From Gordionus sp. m RMFG-2023 (taxonomy: Eukaryota > Nematomorpha > Gordioida > Chordodea > Parachordodidae): a DNA stretch of 64,000 bases. Position numbers and translations under genes: made by a program. The stretch spans positions 11,594,052-11,658,051 of the forward strand of contig NC_088776.1 in NCBI RefSeq assembly GCF_954871325.1, given 5' to 3'. The notes below the pieces were generated by a model. It did not search any database, was not told the origin of the DNA, and saw only the letters and a list, made by a program, of their open reading frames with translations. Positions 38,601 to 50,200 of the stretch are shown piece after piece (position 1 is the first letter of the stretch; the number at the start of each line of letters is the position of its first letter).

Positions 38601-41600
38601 TATTATTATTATATTCGTTTAATAAAATATATAATCTCTTATCTTATTCTCATCTTGTTTTTCAAGTTTCTCCTCTAAAAAAAAATAAGAAAATCATTGT
38701 GCATTTTTATTACAATGAGTTGTTAAAACTTATATTAGCTTATTTATTTTTTCCTTGGGAAAGAAATGTGTGTCATTTTTATTTTCATTTGCCGAGTTTT
38801 ACTGAAAAGAACTTTTAGTTAATTGTATTTTTTATATATACCTATTCCTCCTTTATATATTAATAGAACCAAATTATATTTTATTTGATTAAAATATAAT
38901 ATAATTGGATTGATGATGCGGGGGACAGATAATTATTATTTGTATCTTGATCTGCTCTATTAGCGGGTGACTTAAAAAATACTTCTCATTTTAAAATATT
39001 TTAACTCTAAAACCCATCAATCGTGATCAACTCGTTTTTTTTAGAAATATTAATATTAAAAAATATAAAATTTAACAAAAATAACGAAAAATCCACAAAT
39101 ATTTTTTCTTCAAAAATGGAATAGACAGGCTCCCATTGGTCTCACTTTTTTCAGAAATTTATAATAGAAAATATTTCGGATATCAAATAAAGATTATACA
39201 TGAAAGTTCTTTTATTATCATCCAAAAAAAACAAGATGGATAATTTTTTATTAAAAATATTATAAAAATTATATATTTTGAACCCGCAAAAAATAAGAAG
39301 TATATGATATATATAAATGTGTGCCAAAGCCTTATTGACTTAGTAATATGATCCTTGTTTAAAAAAATGCCCCATCACATAACACTTTGTCCACGCAGGA
39401 ATTTTATATCTGCTCCAAGATATGTTTCGGTAATTATATTTATGTTTTTTTTAGATAATTCCATAATTGTATTTTAAATGAGGTTCAAAGGTATGTTTTT
39501 TTTAGATACAATTTATTATTATACAAAACTTTTTTTAAAAGACAAGCTTCTGGCTATTGTCCTACACCATAGGAATTAGGAACCCATCTATTTAATTTTT
39601 GAAAAAAAAATTGAGTTATTATAGAATATTTGATATCAATTTTCTAAACGAAAAAAAAAATCTCTATCAAACTCTAAAAATATTATTAAGTTTCATACCC
39701 CCTTTTAAAAAATATGAAGTTTCATTTTAAAAATTATTGAGCCACCCTATATAGTATATTATATATAAATTTTAACGTGTGTGGTTGCCTTTTTAGGTAA
39801 GCAATTATATAATTTTTTAAAAAAGACCATTGGACCATTATTATTTACATAGATGTTTTTGAAATTATAGATAAAAATTATTCAAACTATCATCTAAATA
39901 AAATTTATTTTATATATAAATACGATTGATCCACTTACACTTTTAGAGATTAGCTCATTTGAAACATGTTTCCCCTTCCCGCACTTAAATAGTCTTTTCT
40001 CCATTCAGAAAAATTATTTGAAGAGATATCCTAAACTTTTAACTAATTAGCTTACAGTATTTTATTACCTTCTTTTAAAATAAATAATATAGATTTTATT
40101 TTTATATCTTATCCTTTTATTGTAAATTGTATACGTTTTTAAATCGGAATTTTATTCAAATTATAAATATGTATATTTGAAACTTTTTAATTTAATAAAC
40201 TATACTTACACTTCAAAATGGCATAACCGTATTTTAATAAGCAACTTTTTTTAAGGTGATTACCATATTATGTAATATAAATCAAAAATAAAACCCTTCC
40301 CTATCTTAATGCCATTTTGTTTGAAATTTAATAATAAATTTTTTATAATATTATACAATTTGTGAAAAAAAATCCAATTAGATTTCAAATTTATATCTTA
40401 TCTAACATTGACAAATGACAATGACAAATAGTTATACATTTTTTTTTAATTAATAAATAAACATTTTTTTATTATTTATATTTTTAATAGTAAAAAAAAA
40501 TATTAATAATTTATAGGTCCATAACGAAACATTTTTCTACCTATATAATAATAACGCGAATATAATGATGGGGTTATTTAAAATTATCATTATAAGCAAT
40601 TATATATCTACCTAATATAATAACAATCTACATGATATATTTTTTTAAAACCACATAATGGGATATTATAAAAGGTATTAATTATCCATAAAACCTGCAT
40701 TAAATGACCAAATTTTAAGAGTGGTTTATTAAAGGGTTAATTTATATTAGGTTTGTTATCCTTTATAATATAAAAGTCATTTTGATGTTTGATTTTGATT
40801 CTATAAAGAAAAAGGCATGAGCAGCGATTAATTGGAAATGGAATTATACATTCATCATCATAGTAGCTATACCAGGTTACATTACACTCTATTTTATATA
40901 AATGGATGAGGGTGGTATTATTTAGACTATCCTATCCTATGATCATTCTTGTTATAAAAAAAATTATTTATGTTATTTATAATTATTATTTTATTAAAAG
41001 ATACTCATTCTTGTTTAAACACAACTAAAAAAAAATTATATTTTATATTATATTATTATAGCTTTTGTGTCAAATTAGACAATATAAATATATTTATTAA
41101 AATATTTTTAAAAAAAATTATTTTATTTTGTTCGATTTTTTGCCTTTTATTTATTTAAAATACTTGTAAATATTATAAGAAGCATATCTGACCAATAAGA
41201 AAAGGATATGGTTTTCTTCTAAACCAATTTCTAGAAGTTCCAGAACGTTCTCTAAGCAATTGCCATCGTGAAAAAACAAATTTTTTATTCTGAAATTTTT
41301 TAGGACTGTCTCCAAACACTTAAATTATGAAAATGGCTCAGGTAAAAATATAATTATTTTTCAAATTAACTTATAACTTTTTAGTATTAAAGTTTTTTAA
41401 ATTATGGTTTTGCCAAAAACCCAATTTTTAAAGGATAATTTTAGATAGAAAAAACTTGTCAATCATAATTCTGCAAAATAAAATTAATATAAAAACTTCA
41501 ATAGATAGATCCAATATGAAGTTTACAGTGAAAAAATAAAAGTCGGATATATATGCTTTTACTAGTTGGCAGATAATTGAAATGTAAATGTGATCACTTG

Positions 41601-41714
41601 GACTAAGACGTAAAGGATTAAGTATTCCGGTGTTTTTCAAACCACCTATCTCTCACACTATCATGGAAAAATAAGTAAACATGATTTTGATTATTTTAAT
41701 TTCAAAGTATTTAT
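32691..41714. other. Nine-kilobase AT-rich desert
   Basis: No supported gene. Contents noted: C7 run near 35039-35045, a worn MITE-like piece at 36105-36270 and a slightly less AT-rich patch at 36770-36970. Frames at 38209-38418, 40970-41158 and 41428-41640 are AT-driven and unrecognised. Confidence 0.45.
36105..36270. repeat. Worn MITE-like piece with GC ends
   Basis: CAGACCCGGCTAGAATTTTT at the left and TAGGTCTGGCCTGG at the right are weakly inverted to each other and recall the CAGAG MITE family's GC blocks. No duplication or sharp termini. Confidence 0.3.
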
Positions 41715-41722
41715 ATAAATAA

Positions 41723-41941
41723 CAAAGACCTACAAAGATTCCATTTGCACGGTCCGACCAGGATTTTTTTTTAAAAAAATTTTTGACCCTGGGGTTTTAT
41801 ATTTTCAGGCTTGGCCCAGAATTTTTTAAAATAAATTTTTAATTTTATAGATAATAACGGCTATCTAAAATATTTGGCTTTAAAATATACGACCCGGTCT
41901 GGATATTTTTTTAAAATACTGGTTGGACCTACAGGTCTTTG
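41723..41941. mobile_element. hAT MITE, CAGAG-ended family
   Basis: A 219-bp copy starts CAAAGACCTACA and ends with the inverted TACAGGTCTTTG. It is flanked by ataaataa and ataaatat (7 of 8 equal). Its interior follows the 7314 copy, including the AATTTTATAG block and the CGACCCGG block. It is moderately diverged from that copy. Confidence 0.85.
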
Positions 41942-42339
41942 ATAAATATAACGCATTAATTTTACAGATAAAAAAATAAATGGATAAAAATTCAAATCGG
42001 ATAATAAAAATTATATGTCGAATAATCTTATTTTTATTATTCATTCGAATTATTTAAAATTATTTGTAAGTATTCAACATATTATTCGTAGAATTTTTAA
42101 AAAAAAATATAGTTCCACATATTTATAGTTATTTTTTTCTAAATTTAATAATATAAAAAATTTGATGTGAATACTCGGATCGAATATTCCCCTAACATCG
42201 AATAATTATTTTGATTTTTGTATGAATATGGAGTTATTTGATTCTACGAATAGTAATAATCAGTTCATGATTTAACTGGCTGTAAAGCACCTTGATGCAT
42301 GATTTATTTGAATTATCCATTCTATCTTTAATGTTTTAA

Positions 42340-42552
42340 ACAAAAACAATCCGTTTGTTTAAAGCTAAAAAATTATTAGAAACAACAATTCGTTTTCTAG
42401 AATCTTTGAGAATATGCCCGGTAGGTTTTAAGTCTCTTATAATTTCTAAAGGACAATATATTAAAATATCTCAAGACACTCGGGAAATAAATAAATTATG
42501 GATTAATAATATTGAAGAAAACAGAGGACAATTTGATATCAACGCAAATTAA
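42340..42552 (+). pseudogene. Possible hAT transposase fragment
   Basis: A plus-strand frame reads TIRLFKAKKLLETTIRFLES, LRICPVGFKSLI, resembling the helical LQxKxxDLxxAxxLLxxTxxxLxxLR segment of ZMYM1-like hAT transposases. The match is short, starts without an ATG, and the flanking conserved blocks were not found on either side. It could be chance in AT-rich DNA. Confidence 0.35.
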
Positions 42553-43689
42553 TTCACTAGTGCTTTAATGGACAATAAGCAAAATAGTTTAATGGATAAT
42601 ACTAATTTCGATTTATCTTAGTAATTATGAATGTTATTAAATTATGCACAATTGTCTATTTAGATATCTTATCTGATATAAAATATCCAGAAAACCCAAC
42701 TGGTCACCAAAATTTGTTAGGAAAAAAATTAAATGCAAACACTTTGTTTCACACTAAAGCTCGATGCGAATCTCGCAATAAATGAGATAAGCAAATATTT
42801 TGATGATAATAATGAGAGTTCTATGATTTGAAAGAGTTCCAAAAATGTAATAACCCACCTTTATGTGGGACAGTCGAATGTGTGCATGGCTTTCATCTAA
42901 CGTATATAGTTATGATGAATTTGAGTAACAAATCTTATCTTAAAACATATTTCAAGTTTAATGATGATAAACGTTAACGGGCCTCCTCTCAGTTTGTTGA
43001 ATTCTTCTCCATATATTAAAAGTGCTAAGTCACAGGTATACTAACGATAATCAATCAAAGAAATGTTCGGTTAAGAAAAAATTGGTAATATCTGTTGTAA
43101 CATATGTTTTTAAGGATGTTTTTCTTTTGATCCTTTCCAATTTCAAATGCATTTTATAATTTTTTGAAATATATAATTAGCACTATATATATTTTATAAT
43201 ATATTTCAATTTTTAAATTTCTATTTTATATAATACAATTTTCTTTGATATAAACTATTTAAAAATTCAAAAAAATAATTTCCCTCGAATTTTCGCAAAA
43301 AATAATATTTCGTCTAAATTTTTTTGCCCATTTTAGCGTCCCAACCAATTTTTTTGGCAATAGCTTGCCTTATGAAAAATTTAATTAGCAACTGTATATT
43401 TTATAATGTAACTACAAGAGTAACTCTTACTTTTTAAAATATATTCAATATTTGTATATTATTTATTCATTATTATGATTTTTCTAAATATAAAATTACT
43501 GTAATGTCTCACTACACTGCTCTTGTAAAAAGTTTTTATTCCAGGGAGCCCTTTTTTAGAAAAATACGGGCACCCTTATATATAGTAAATTTGAAATTAT
43601 TATTGTTAATAAAGTCATTTAAAAATTTAATAAGCCCAAATTTTTATGTAGAAGATATATATATATTGAAAAGATAATACTAGAATTAT

Positions 43690-43800
43690 TAGTTATATAA
43701 CTTATTAATAAAGTAAGTAACTCGCAATGTAACTATTTACTTTTAAAATATAACTGTAACAAGTTTTTAAACCCGTTTACTACTTTTTAAACCCGTTAAA
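43690..43800. repeat. GTAACT-rich patch with a 20-bp tandem pair
   Basis: AGTAAGTAACTCGCAATGTA and similar GTAACT-type motifs recall the GTAACGCGTTAC-type repeat at 57201-57350. Next to it TTTTTAAACCCGTT occurs twice with a 20-bp period (43762-43800). Confidence 0.4.
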
Positions 43801-45699
43801 GAATGTAAATATACCTAATTATTTTCACACTAAATTTTTTTGAAGTGACCACTCAAAATATTTATTCATTTTTATACCAATTCATGTTATTAAGGCCACT
43901 TTTTCCAAAAAAATTTGTCTTTGATTCTGTAAACGATGATCTTTAATTGTTTAAATAATTAATGCGAGTCTCTATAAAATTTGACATTCAAAAAATCTAA
44001 GCTTCCATACTAGTTTCAAATTTATTCTCAAAATCCTTACTGAATGAAAATTAGTAGTTCGATTTCTAATAGGGCGGGATTTGATTTCTAAATTTTGATT
44101 GCATTTTCTTAGTTATATCTGATACAATTTGTCATATCTTGCTCTAATTTTAAACTTCCTTCGTTTCATTAATTTACATTTAAAAAAATATATTTCTTAA
44201 TAGATCGGAAACCATTATTATTTTAAAAAAAATTTTATCGTTCGTTATTAGAATTTATCAAATAAAACACTAATTGATATGCCAAAATTTTCAAATTTTT
44301 AGGAAATATTTCATAAAGATTAAATATGTATCCAAATGTAATAAAAATTTTAAATAATTTTTCAAAATCCTTGAGAATTTGTAACATTTTAAATAACCTG
44401 CCTATACCCGAATCGAACTAATTTAAAACCGGTATCAATTGTTTTTATTTACCAAATCGTTAAAGTTTTGACCTTATTAATCTCAACCGAATAATAAAAG
44501 GACTTTAATTTTATAGTTATATTAAATGTTACAAAAATATTATCAATCAATTTTAAGAACTTAGTTACAAAAGTGTTTTCAATTATAAAATATTCTTTCT
44601 CCGTATAGATAAAAATCTTGAAGGTATTTTAATTGTACGTTCTTAGTAGGATTTAGAAAAAAAATACCTTAGAAATAATGATGTGTATGTAAGGTACCAT
44701 AAAAATCTTAGTTGTTTTATATACTATATTATGGGTTTTAATAATAAATTTTACAAAAATATGCTTTTCTACATAAATCGAATAAGTTTATAAGAGAATG
44801 TATTGAAACCAGTTTATAATAGATCTAACCGAACATATATTTTTTGGCAGACCTAACCTGATTCATTACAGTTAGGATCCCCACCTAGGGATGATTTGAT
44901 GATTACAATTATATATTATCAATACACAGCTATAATCATAAAAAGTAAAATGTAGGGCATTTTTCTTATCTGTCAATTTTTTTATTATTTGAATCTATGA
45001 AGTGTCAATATTTCTATTTAAAGGATTATTTTGAAATACTATATTGTCAGATACGGTGTTTTATTACCTTTATAATATTTCCTTTTTTACTTTTAATATT
45101 TATAGTAAAAAAAATAAAATTTTTAATTCTAAGAGTATTTTTTTTAAAAAAGGAAAAAATATAGAGGAAGTTTTAATAAAAATTAGTATAAAAAAATTTA
45201 ACCGGCTAGGAAAACTTTTCACATAAATTTTTTTACTTTACTATTATTATTTTTTATATACTTTTATTATAACCAAAATTATATTATTTTTCATTTTTTT
45301 ATGGTGATTTTATAAAAAGCCAAAAAATAATTTTAAATAAAAATTAATAAAATAACGGGATTACGTGAAGAAAAACATATAATATAAAATTTTTTTTTAC
45401 CTATGTGCAAAAATTTATAAAAATAATTTTAAAAAAATGTGAAAAGGTAGAAATTAGGTCAATAAAAGGCGAAGAGTTAACAAGAACTATTCCAACGATA
45501 AATTTATTGAGATAATTAGTTAGCTTAGAATAACCTGAATCTATCCTTAGCGATTCGAAATCTATCAAATAATTTAAACCATTTACTTATCACGAAATTA
45601 AAAATCTGATTTTCCCAGGAATTTTGGTCAATGGCATATTTAAGGGACCCGTTTTAGAGATAAAACGGTAAAAAAAATTCAATTTTAATGATGTCAGCG

Positions 45700-45805
45700 T
45701 AACTCTACATTCATTTTATTTATAAATTCTTTTAATAAAACATAATCCTTAAATCAATTTTATTTTCACCAACACATAACATTGGCTACATGATTTCTTC
45801 CGGTT
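45700..45805. repeat. Dispersed repeat, copy 2
   Basis: Partner of 22558-22648: shares the ATTTTATTTATAAATTC, ATAATCCTTAA and ACATGATTTCTTCCGGT blocks in order, with insertions. In both places it lies next to a TAGTG hAT MITE, which may be coincidence or may mean that the repeat attracts or carries them. Confidence 0.55.
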
Positions 45806-45835
45806 AAACATGTAGGGGAGACCGAGAAATTCTGC

Positions 45836-46198
45836 TAGTGATCTGTATCGAGCCTAATTTTTCAAGCTCAGAACTGCTCAAATTAATTTTTTTTTTATTT
45901 GTCCCAAAAAGACCCATTAAAAATTTATCAGCGCGGCTCGAAATTAATATTTTTTCAAAATATAGTTTTACATTTTTACACTGAACATAATCGAGTTTTT
46001 GTTCATCCTACAAACAAATGGAAAATATTGATGCCTTGTTTCTTGCAAAAATTTAAAACATATCAATTTTTTTTTCAAAATCTAAGCCAGATCCTATCTT
46101 TTCGATACATTAAATATTAGGCTCACCCATCCCGAACCAAATTTTATATTAGAAAATAGGCTCGGCCTAAGTACTGGCATGGCCTATTATTACCACTA
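45836..46198. mobile_element. hAT MITE with TAGTG ends, old copy
   Basis: It starts TAGTGATCTGTATCGAGCCT and ends with GGCCTATTATTACCACTA, whose inverse begins TAGTGGTAATA. Length (363 bp) and layout agree with the 5780 and 46232 copies, but most GGCCCG blocks have decayed, consistent with CpG loss over time. No target duplication remains. The 73-codon frame inside is not a gene. Confidence 0.7.
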
Positions 46199-46231
46199 TG
46201 TTCAACTCGGTTCTCCGTTGACCATTCTTAT

Positions 46232-46604
46232 TAGTGATCCGCATCGGGCCTAATTTTTCAAACCCAGCCCTGCCTGAAATTTATTTTATAAAGTTTTGCC
46301 CGACCCGGGTCAAACCCGAACCCGATTTTTTAAAATAATTTTGCCGGCCCGGTCCGAATTTATTTAAATATAGAAATTAATTTTTATAATTACTCAAAAT
46401 AAATGATATATGTTATTTGGCGTCACTTTCTATAAATAAAATCGCATATTTTTATTTTACATAAAAAATTCAACATAAAATTGATAAATTTAGATATATT
46501 TTAAAAAATTTCTAAGGGAAGACCCGGCCCTAATTTTCTTAAAAAATATTAGGCCCGAAGCCCGTTCGGGCTGGGTAGGCGGGGCCTATTTTTGCAGATC
46601 TCTA
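46232..46604. mobile_element. hAT MITE with GC-rich subterminal blocks, young copy
   Basis: A 373-bp copy of the 5780-6140 family starting TAGTGATCCGCATCGGGCCT and ending TTTTTGCAGATCTCTA. A perfect 8-bp target duplication, attcttat, flanks it. The AT-rich centre is nearly the same as in the 5780 copy, including the AATTTAGATATATTTTAAAA block, with a 12-base insertion. It has no coding capacity and lies only 33 bp from the older copy on its left. Confidence 0.93.
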
Positions 46605-46612
46605 ATTCTTAT

Positions 46613-47110
46613 CCTATTAATTTCAAAAATGCCATTTATATTTTTTAATATTTATATGAAAAATTAATATAATTCAAATTTGTTCGTATAATTTTTTTTT
46701 GAAATTTTGGATAATAGGTATTCTTTTCAATGCCTACTTGTTTGAATTAATTTTCGGTATAATCAGATTTTTTAAAATATAAATAGTCTCTAGTCCATGT
46801 TTAAAAACTGAGAGATTCCGAATAAGGAAGAATTCCATATTTTCTTTCATTCATAGTTATTCGCGGAATTATAAAAAATATGCTCTATTTTTGTATTCTT
46901 CACAGCGAATTCGAACTAATTTCGAATGAGGGGTAACCATAGCACAAATTTGAGGGTATACAAAATATGCTGTATTTTTGTATACTCGCGAATTCGCGCT
47001 AAAATGTAAGGTTATAGTCACAATTTCAGATGATCTTACTACATATTTTATTATATTAAAATTTTGAAGAAATATGTCAGCATAAATAAGTGCATAGAGA
47101 TATACCGAAT
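46613..47110. other. AT-rich stretch, no gene seen
   Basis: Contains two similar TATGCTNTATTTTTGTAT-like segments about 100 bp apart (near 46880 and 46970), a small local repeat. Confidence 0.45.
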
Positions 47111-47118
47111 TTTACGAA

Positions 47119-47240
47119 TAGTGTTGGTAAAAGGTTCGATTTGGGTCGATTTTTAAAACTGCCCGATTAAGGTTTTGGCCAAAATTAAATTTCGGGCCGT
47201 TTTTAAAAATCGACCCAAATCGGTCTTTTTAACAATACTC
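47119..47240. mobile_element. Short foldback hAT MITE
   Basis: A 122-bp hairpin whose arms share GATTTGGGTCGATTTTTAAA without a difference and which starts TAGTGTTGGTAAAAGG. The right end read inverted is GAGTATTGTTAAAAAG. Flanks tttacgaa and gttatgaa agree at 6 of 8 positions, consistent with a worn 8-bp duplication. Related in design to the 22331 family but with almost no central sequence. Confidence 0.75.
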
Positions 47241-47248
47241 GTTATGAA

Positions 47249-50200
47249 TGCAATCTAAAAATTTTACAGTAGTTTCTACCCAAAGCCGTAACCTAACCAA
47301 GATAGTGGTAGCCTGGTTTAAACCTTTAGAGAAAAGTTGAGTGATTGAAAATACGATTCATGATGAAATAATTTAATATTAACTTAAAGGAGATACTTCT
47401 TAACCTATATGTCAAAAAAAAAATTTTTTAAATTACAAATTTTTTGTGGACATTTAGGTTAATAAATGTGTCTATTTTTGTAATATTAATTAAATATATT
47501 GGTATGATACCAATTATTTTTCCTTTAATTTTGTTTTCTATAGTCAAACTCAAGTTGATCCAAAACGGCTTCGGCTAAGAAGGCTATGCAAAAAAAGAGC
47601 TCACCATGATATTTTTGGATCAGTCAGCTAAATCGTTTGCCATTTTTCCTTGTTTAGCAATGAGATGCACTTTTGGATTAGCCTCAATGTAAGCGATTAA
47701 CCAACATTAGAATCTAATAATGACTTTAAAACCTTTTATAAAAGAATGAAATGGACCACTACGATAGGACACTTACTTGGTTAATATTTTAAAAGTCCCA
47801 AGTCTTTTATCATTCATCACATTTGTACCTATAAAGTTGGGAATAGTGTTAAAAACCTAAATTCAACTGAATAAGAATAGGTACGTTATATATTGCTTGC
47901 AAAATATTAGTAGATCAAGGTTCCATAATCCAATCACCATTAATTAGCAATTTTATATTGAATTGCGGGTTTCGTTTTTGTTAATATGATATATTTCATA
48001 GTTATTTTAAATAACAGAGCGGACGACGGAGGGGTCAAAAATTAAGAAATGATTGTGGTCTTTATTAAGAAAATATTTAAGCCATTTCGATTTCATTTTG
48101 ATAAAAAAAAATAATTTAAAATAAGACACATTTGGTTATTATATCATATTTAATTTTAATATCTGATATTAATATAAAATAAATATATATTATAAAATTT
48201 ATTTAAACTCGAAATCTCAATTTAAAATATTTAGTATTTAAACATTTTAAATACCGACTGAAGACCGATTTCAAAGATCAATCTAACTGGAATGTTTATT
48301 CTAGCAAAATGTTATTTAATAGTAATCAATGACCAAATAATTTAAAACACGCTTTAATAAAACATTAAATTTTTTAATATTGGCATAATTTTACAGGTAA
48401 ATTCTGTTGAATTTTTTTTTGCTATTGCAACCTTCAAAACTGTCAATCGTATGTTTACATTTTGCAAATATGTATTAAAAATAATAAAAAAAAATTTCTC
48501 ATAATCAAAATTGAAAGAAATTTAAATGAAAAATAATTATTATATAAAGTTAAAAAAAATATATTCCATATGAGATTTGACAAATTGGTGCTATAAATTT
48601 CAGTTTGATTTGTCAGATTCAATTAATTATTATATATACCAGTTTTAATTCTCAATCCTTTAAATATTTTATAAAAAAATTCATAATCAAATTGTTGGAT
48701 TATAATATTTAAGTGCTCTCTCTCTCTGCATATGACAAATTTTGAGTAATTCAAAAAAAAATATCTTAGTTTTGTTTGTATAATTAAATTCATAAGAGCA
48801 TAATTAATGTATTGAATTTTTTAAAAAAATATTAACACTAAATTGATATTTTATCCTAGAATTAGAAAATTTGATATAAACCTTGAATTCTATCCATATT
48901 TTTATTTCATTATCCACAAAAAAATGGAATTTAAATATAAAAAATAACTTAAATTTTTTACAATTTGTCAGTATTAATTAAATGGTAGAGGATGATTTAA
49001 CAAGCTTAGAATTCAATATTCATATACCCCAAGCCCATTATAATATCTTGTTACATAAGATACAGAGGAAATTATATTGTAATTTTTAAACATTTTATTA
49101 TATAGTTTTTTAAATTTCTAGTCTTACAATTGGTTTAGTCTTGTTATAATTATTACTATATACTTAAAATTTTAAAATATATATTTAAGATATTTGATAA
49201 ATAATTATTATATTACAAATAATAATTCATTTTGATATATTTGTTTTTGATTATCTGTTATACTTTCTATTCTAATGACAAAACACAAATTAGATTTTTT
49301 TTAAAAAAATAATCATTTAATTTTTTTTTTCAAATACAAAATAAAATTATTAATATATTAATTTAAAAAAATATAAGTTTTTCAATTTTCTTGCTATTAT
49401 GAATTTTAAAAAAAAATTAGTATTAAATTTATATAATATTTAATCGATTTTCGTAGTTTCTTTAGGTGGCTAAATTACCCGCCGCTCAATAAAGGCAAAA
49501 AAAAGAAATTTTTTAAAACAAATTTTTAGCACCATAAGAAACCACTGAAATAGTTTATCTATAATTTTATAAATTAGTAAATATTTTTTAAAAAAAATTG
49601 AAATCCTATTCTCCATGTGTGATTGTGTGCTTAGCTATGAAATAAATGACATCATTCTTTCTCTCCTTTCAAAAAAATTTATAGAGATACAGAAGAGTTA
49701 GTTAATACTTGATAAACTGAATTCTTTTGATAGCCAGATTGAGTAAAAAAAAATTTCTAGCACCATTCGAATTCAGTATTACCGATATTAAAACTTACTA
49801 TGTTCAATACTTCCTCTTTTATAACTATTGACATATTACCGGAGTATTTTTTCACCGTTCAATAACAAAAATAATATCATCATTAGAATTCATATGATAT
49901 GCATTAATAATTATGTATCGGATCTATCCCAACCAATCCTAACTCACGTGCAAGTATATAATATTATATTTTAATGATTAGTTATACTAGGTTATGGGAT
50001 CTCAACTTATGACGCCTTGCCTATGATCTAGCGACTTCTTCAAAAATATACATTGAGTTGTATAATTATAATATAGCACAAATGCGGAAAATTCTAAAAT
50101 AAATATATATTATATACTTTCCTTCTATAGTATAAAACAGAGTTTGAAAAAAAATCCTATAGAATTAAATATTTATTATGTAAAGATAGATAAAAAATCT

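Larger units (their letters stand above)
41950..45699. other. AT-rich stretch with fragmentary repeats
   Basis: Apart from the possible hAT fragment at 42340-42552 and the repeat at 43690-43800, no gene or clear element is supported. Confidence 0.45.

Noticed and set aside
47560-47720. Less AT-rich patch with a minus-strand coding look
   Set aside because: Short, interrupted and matching no family I could name.
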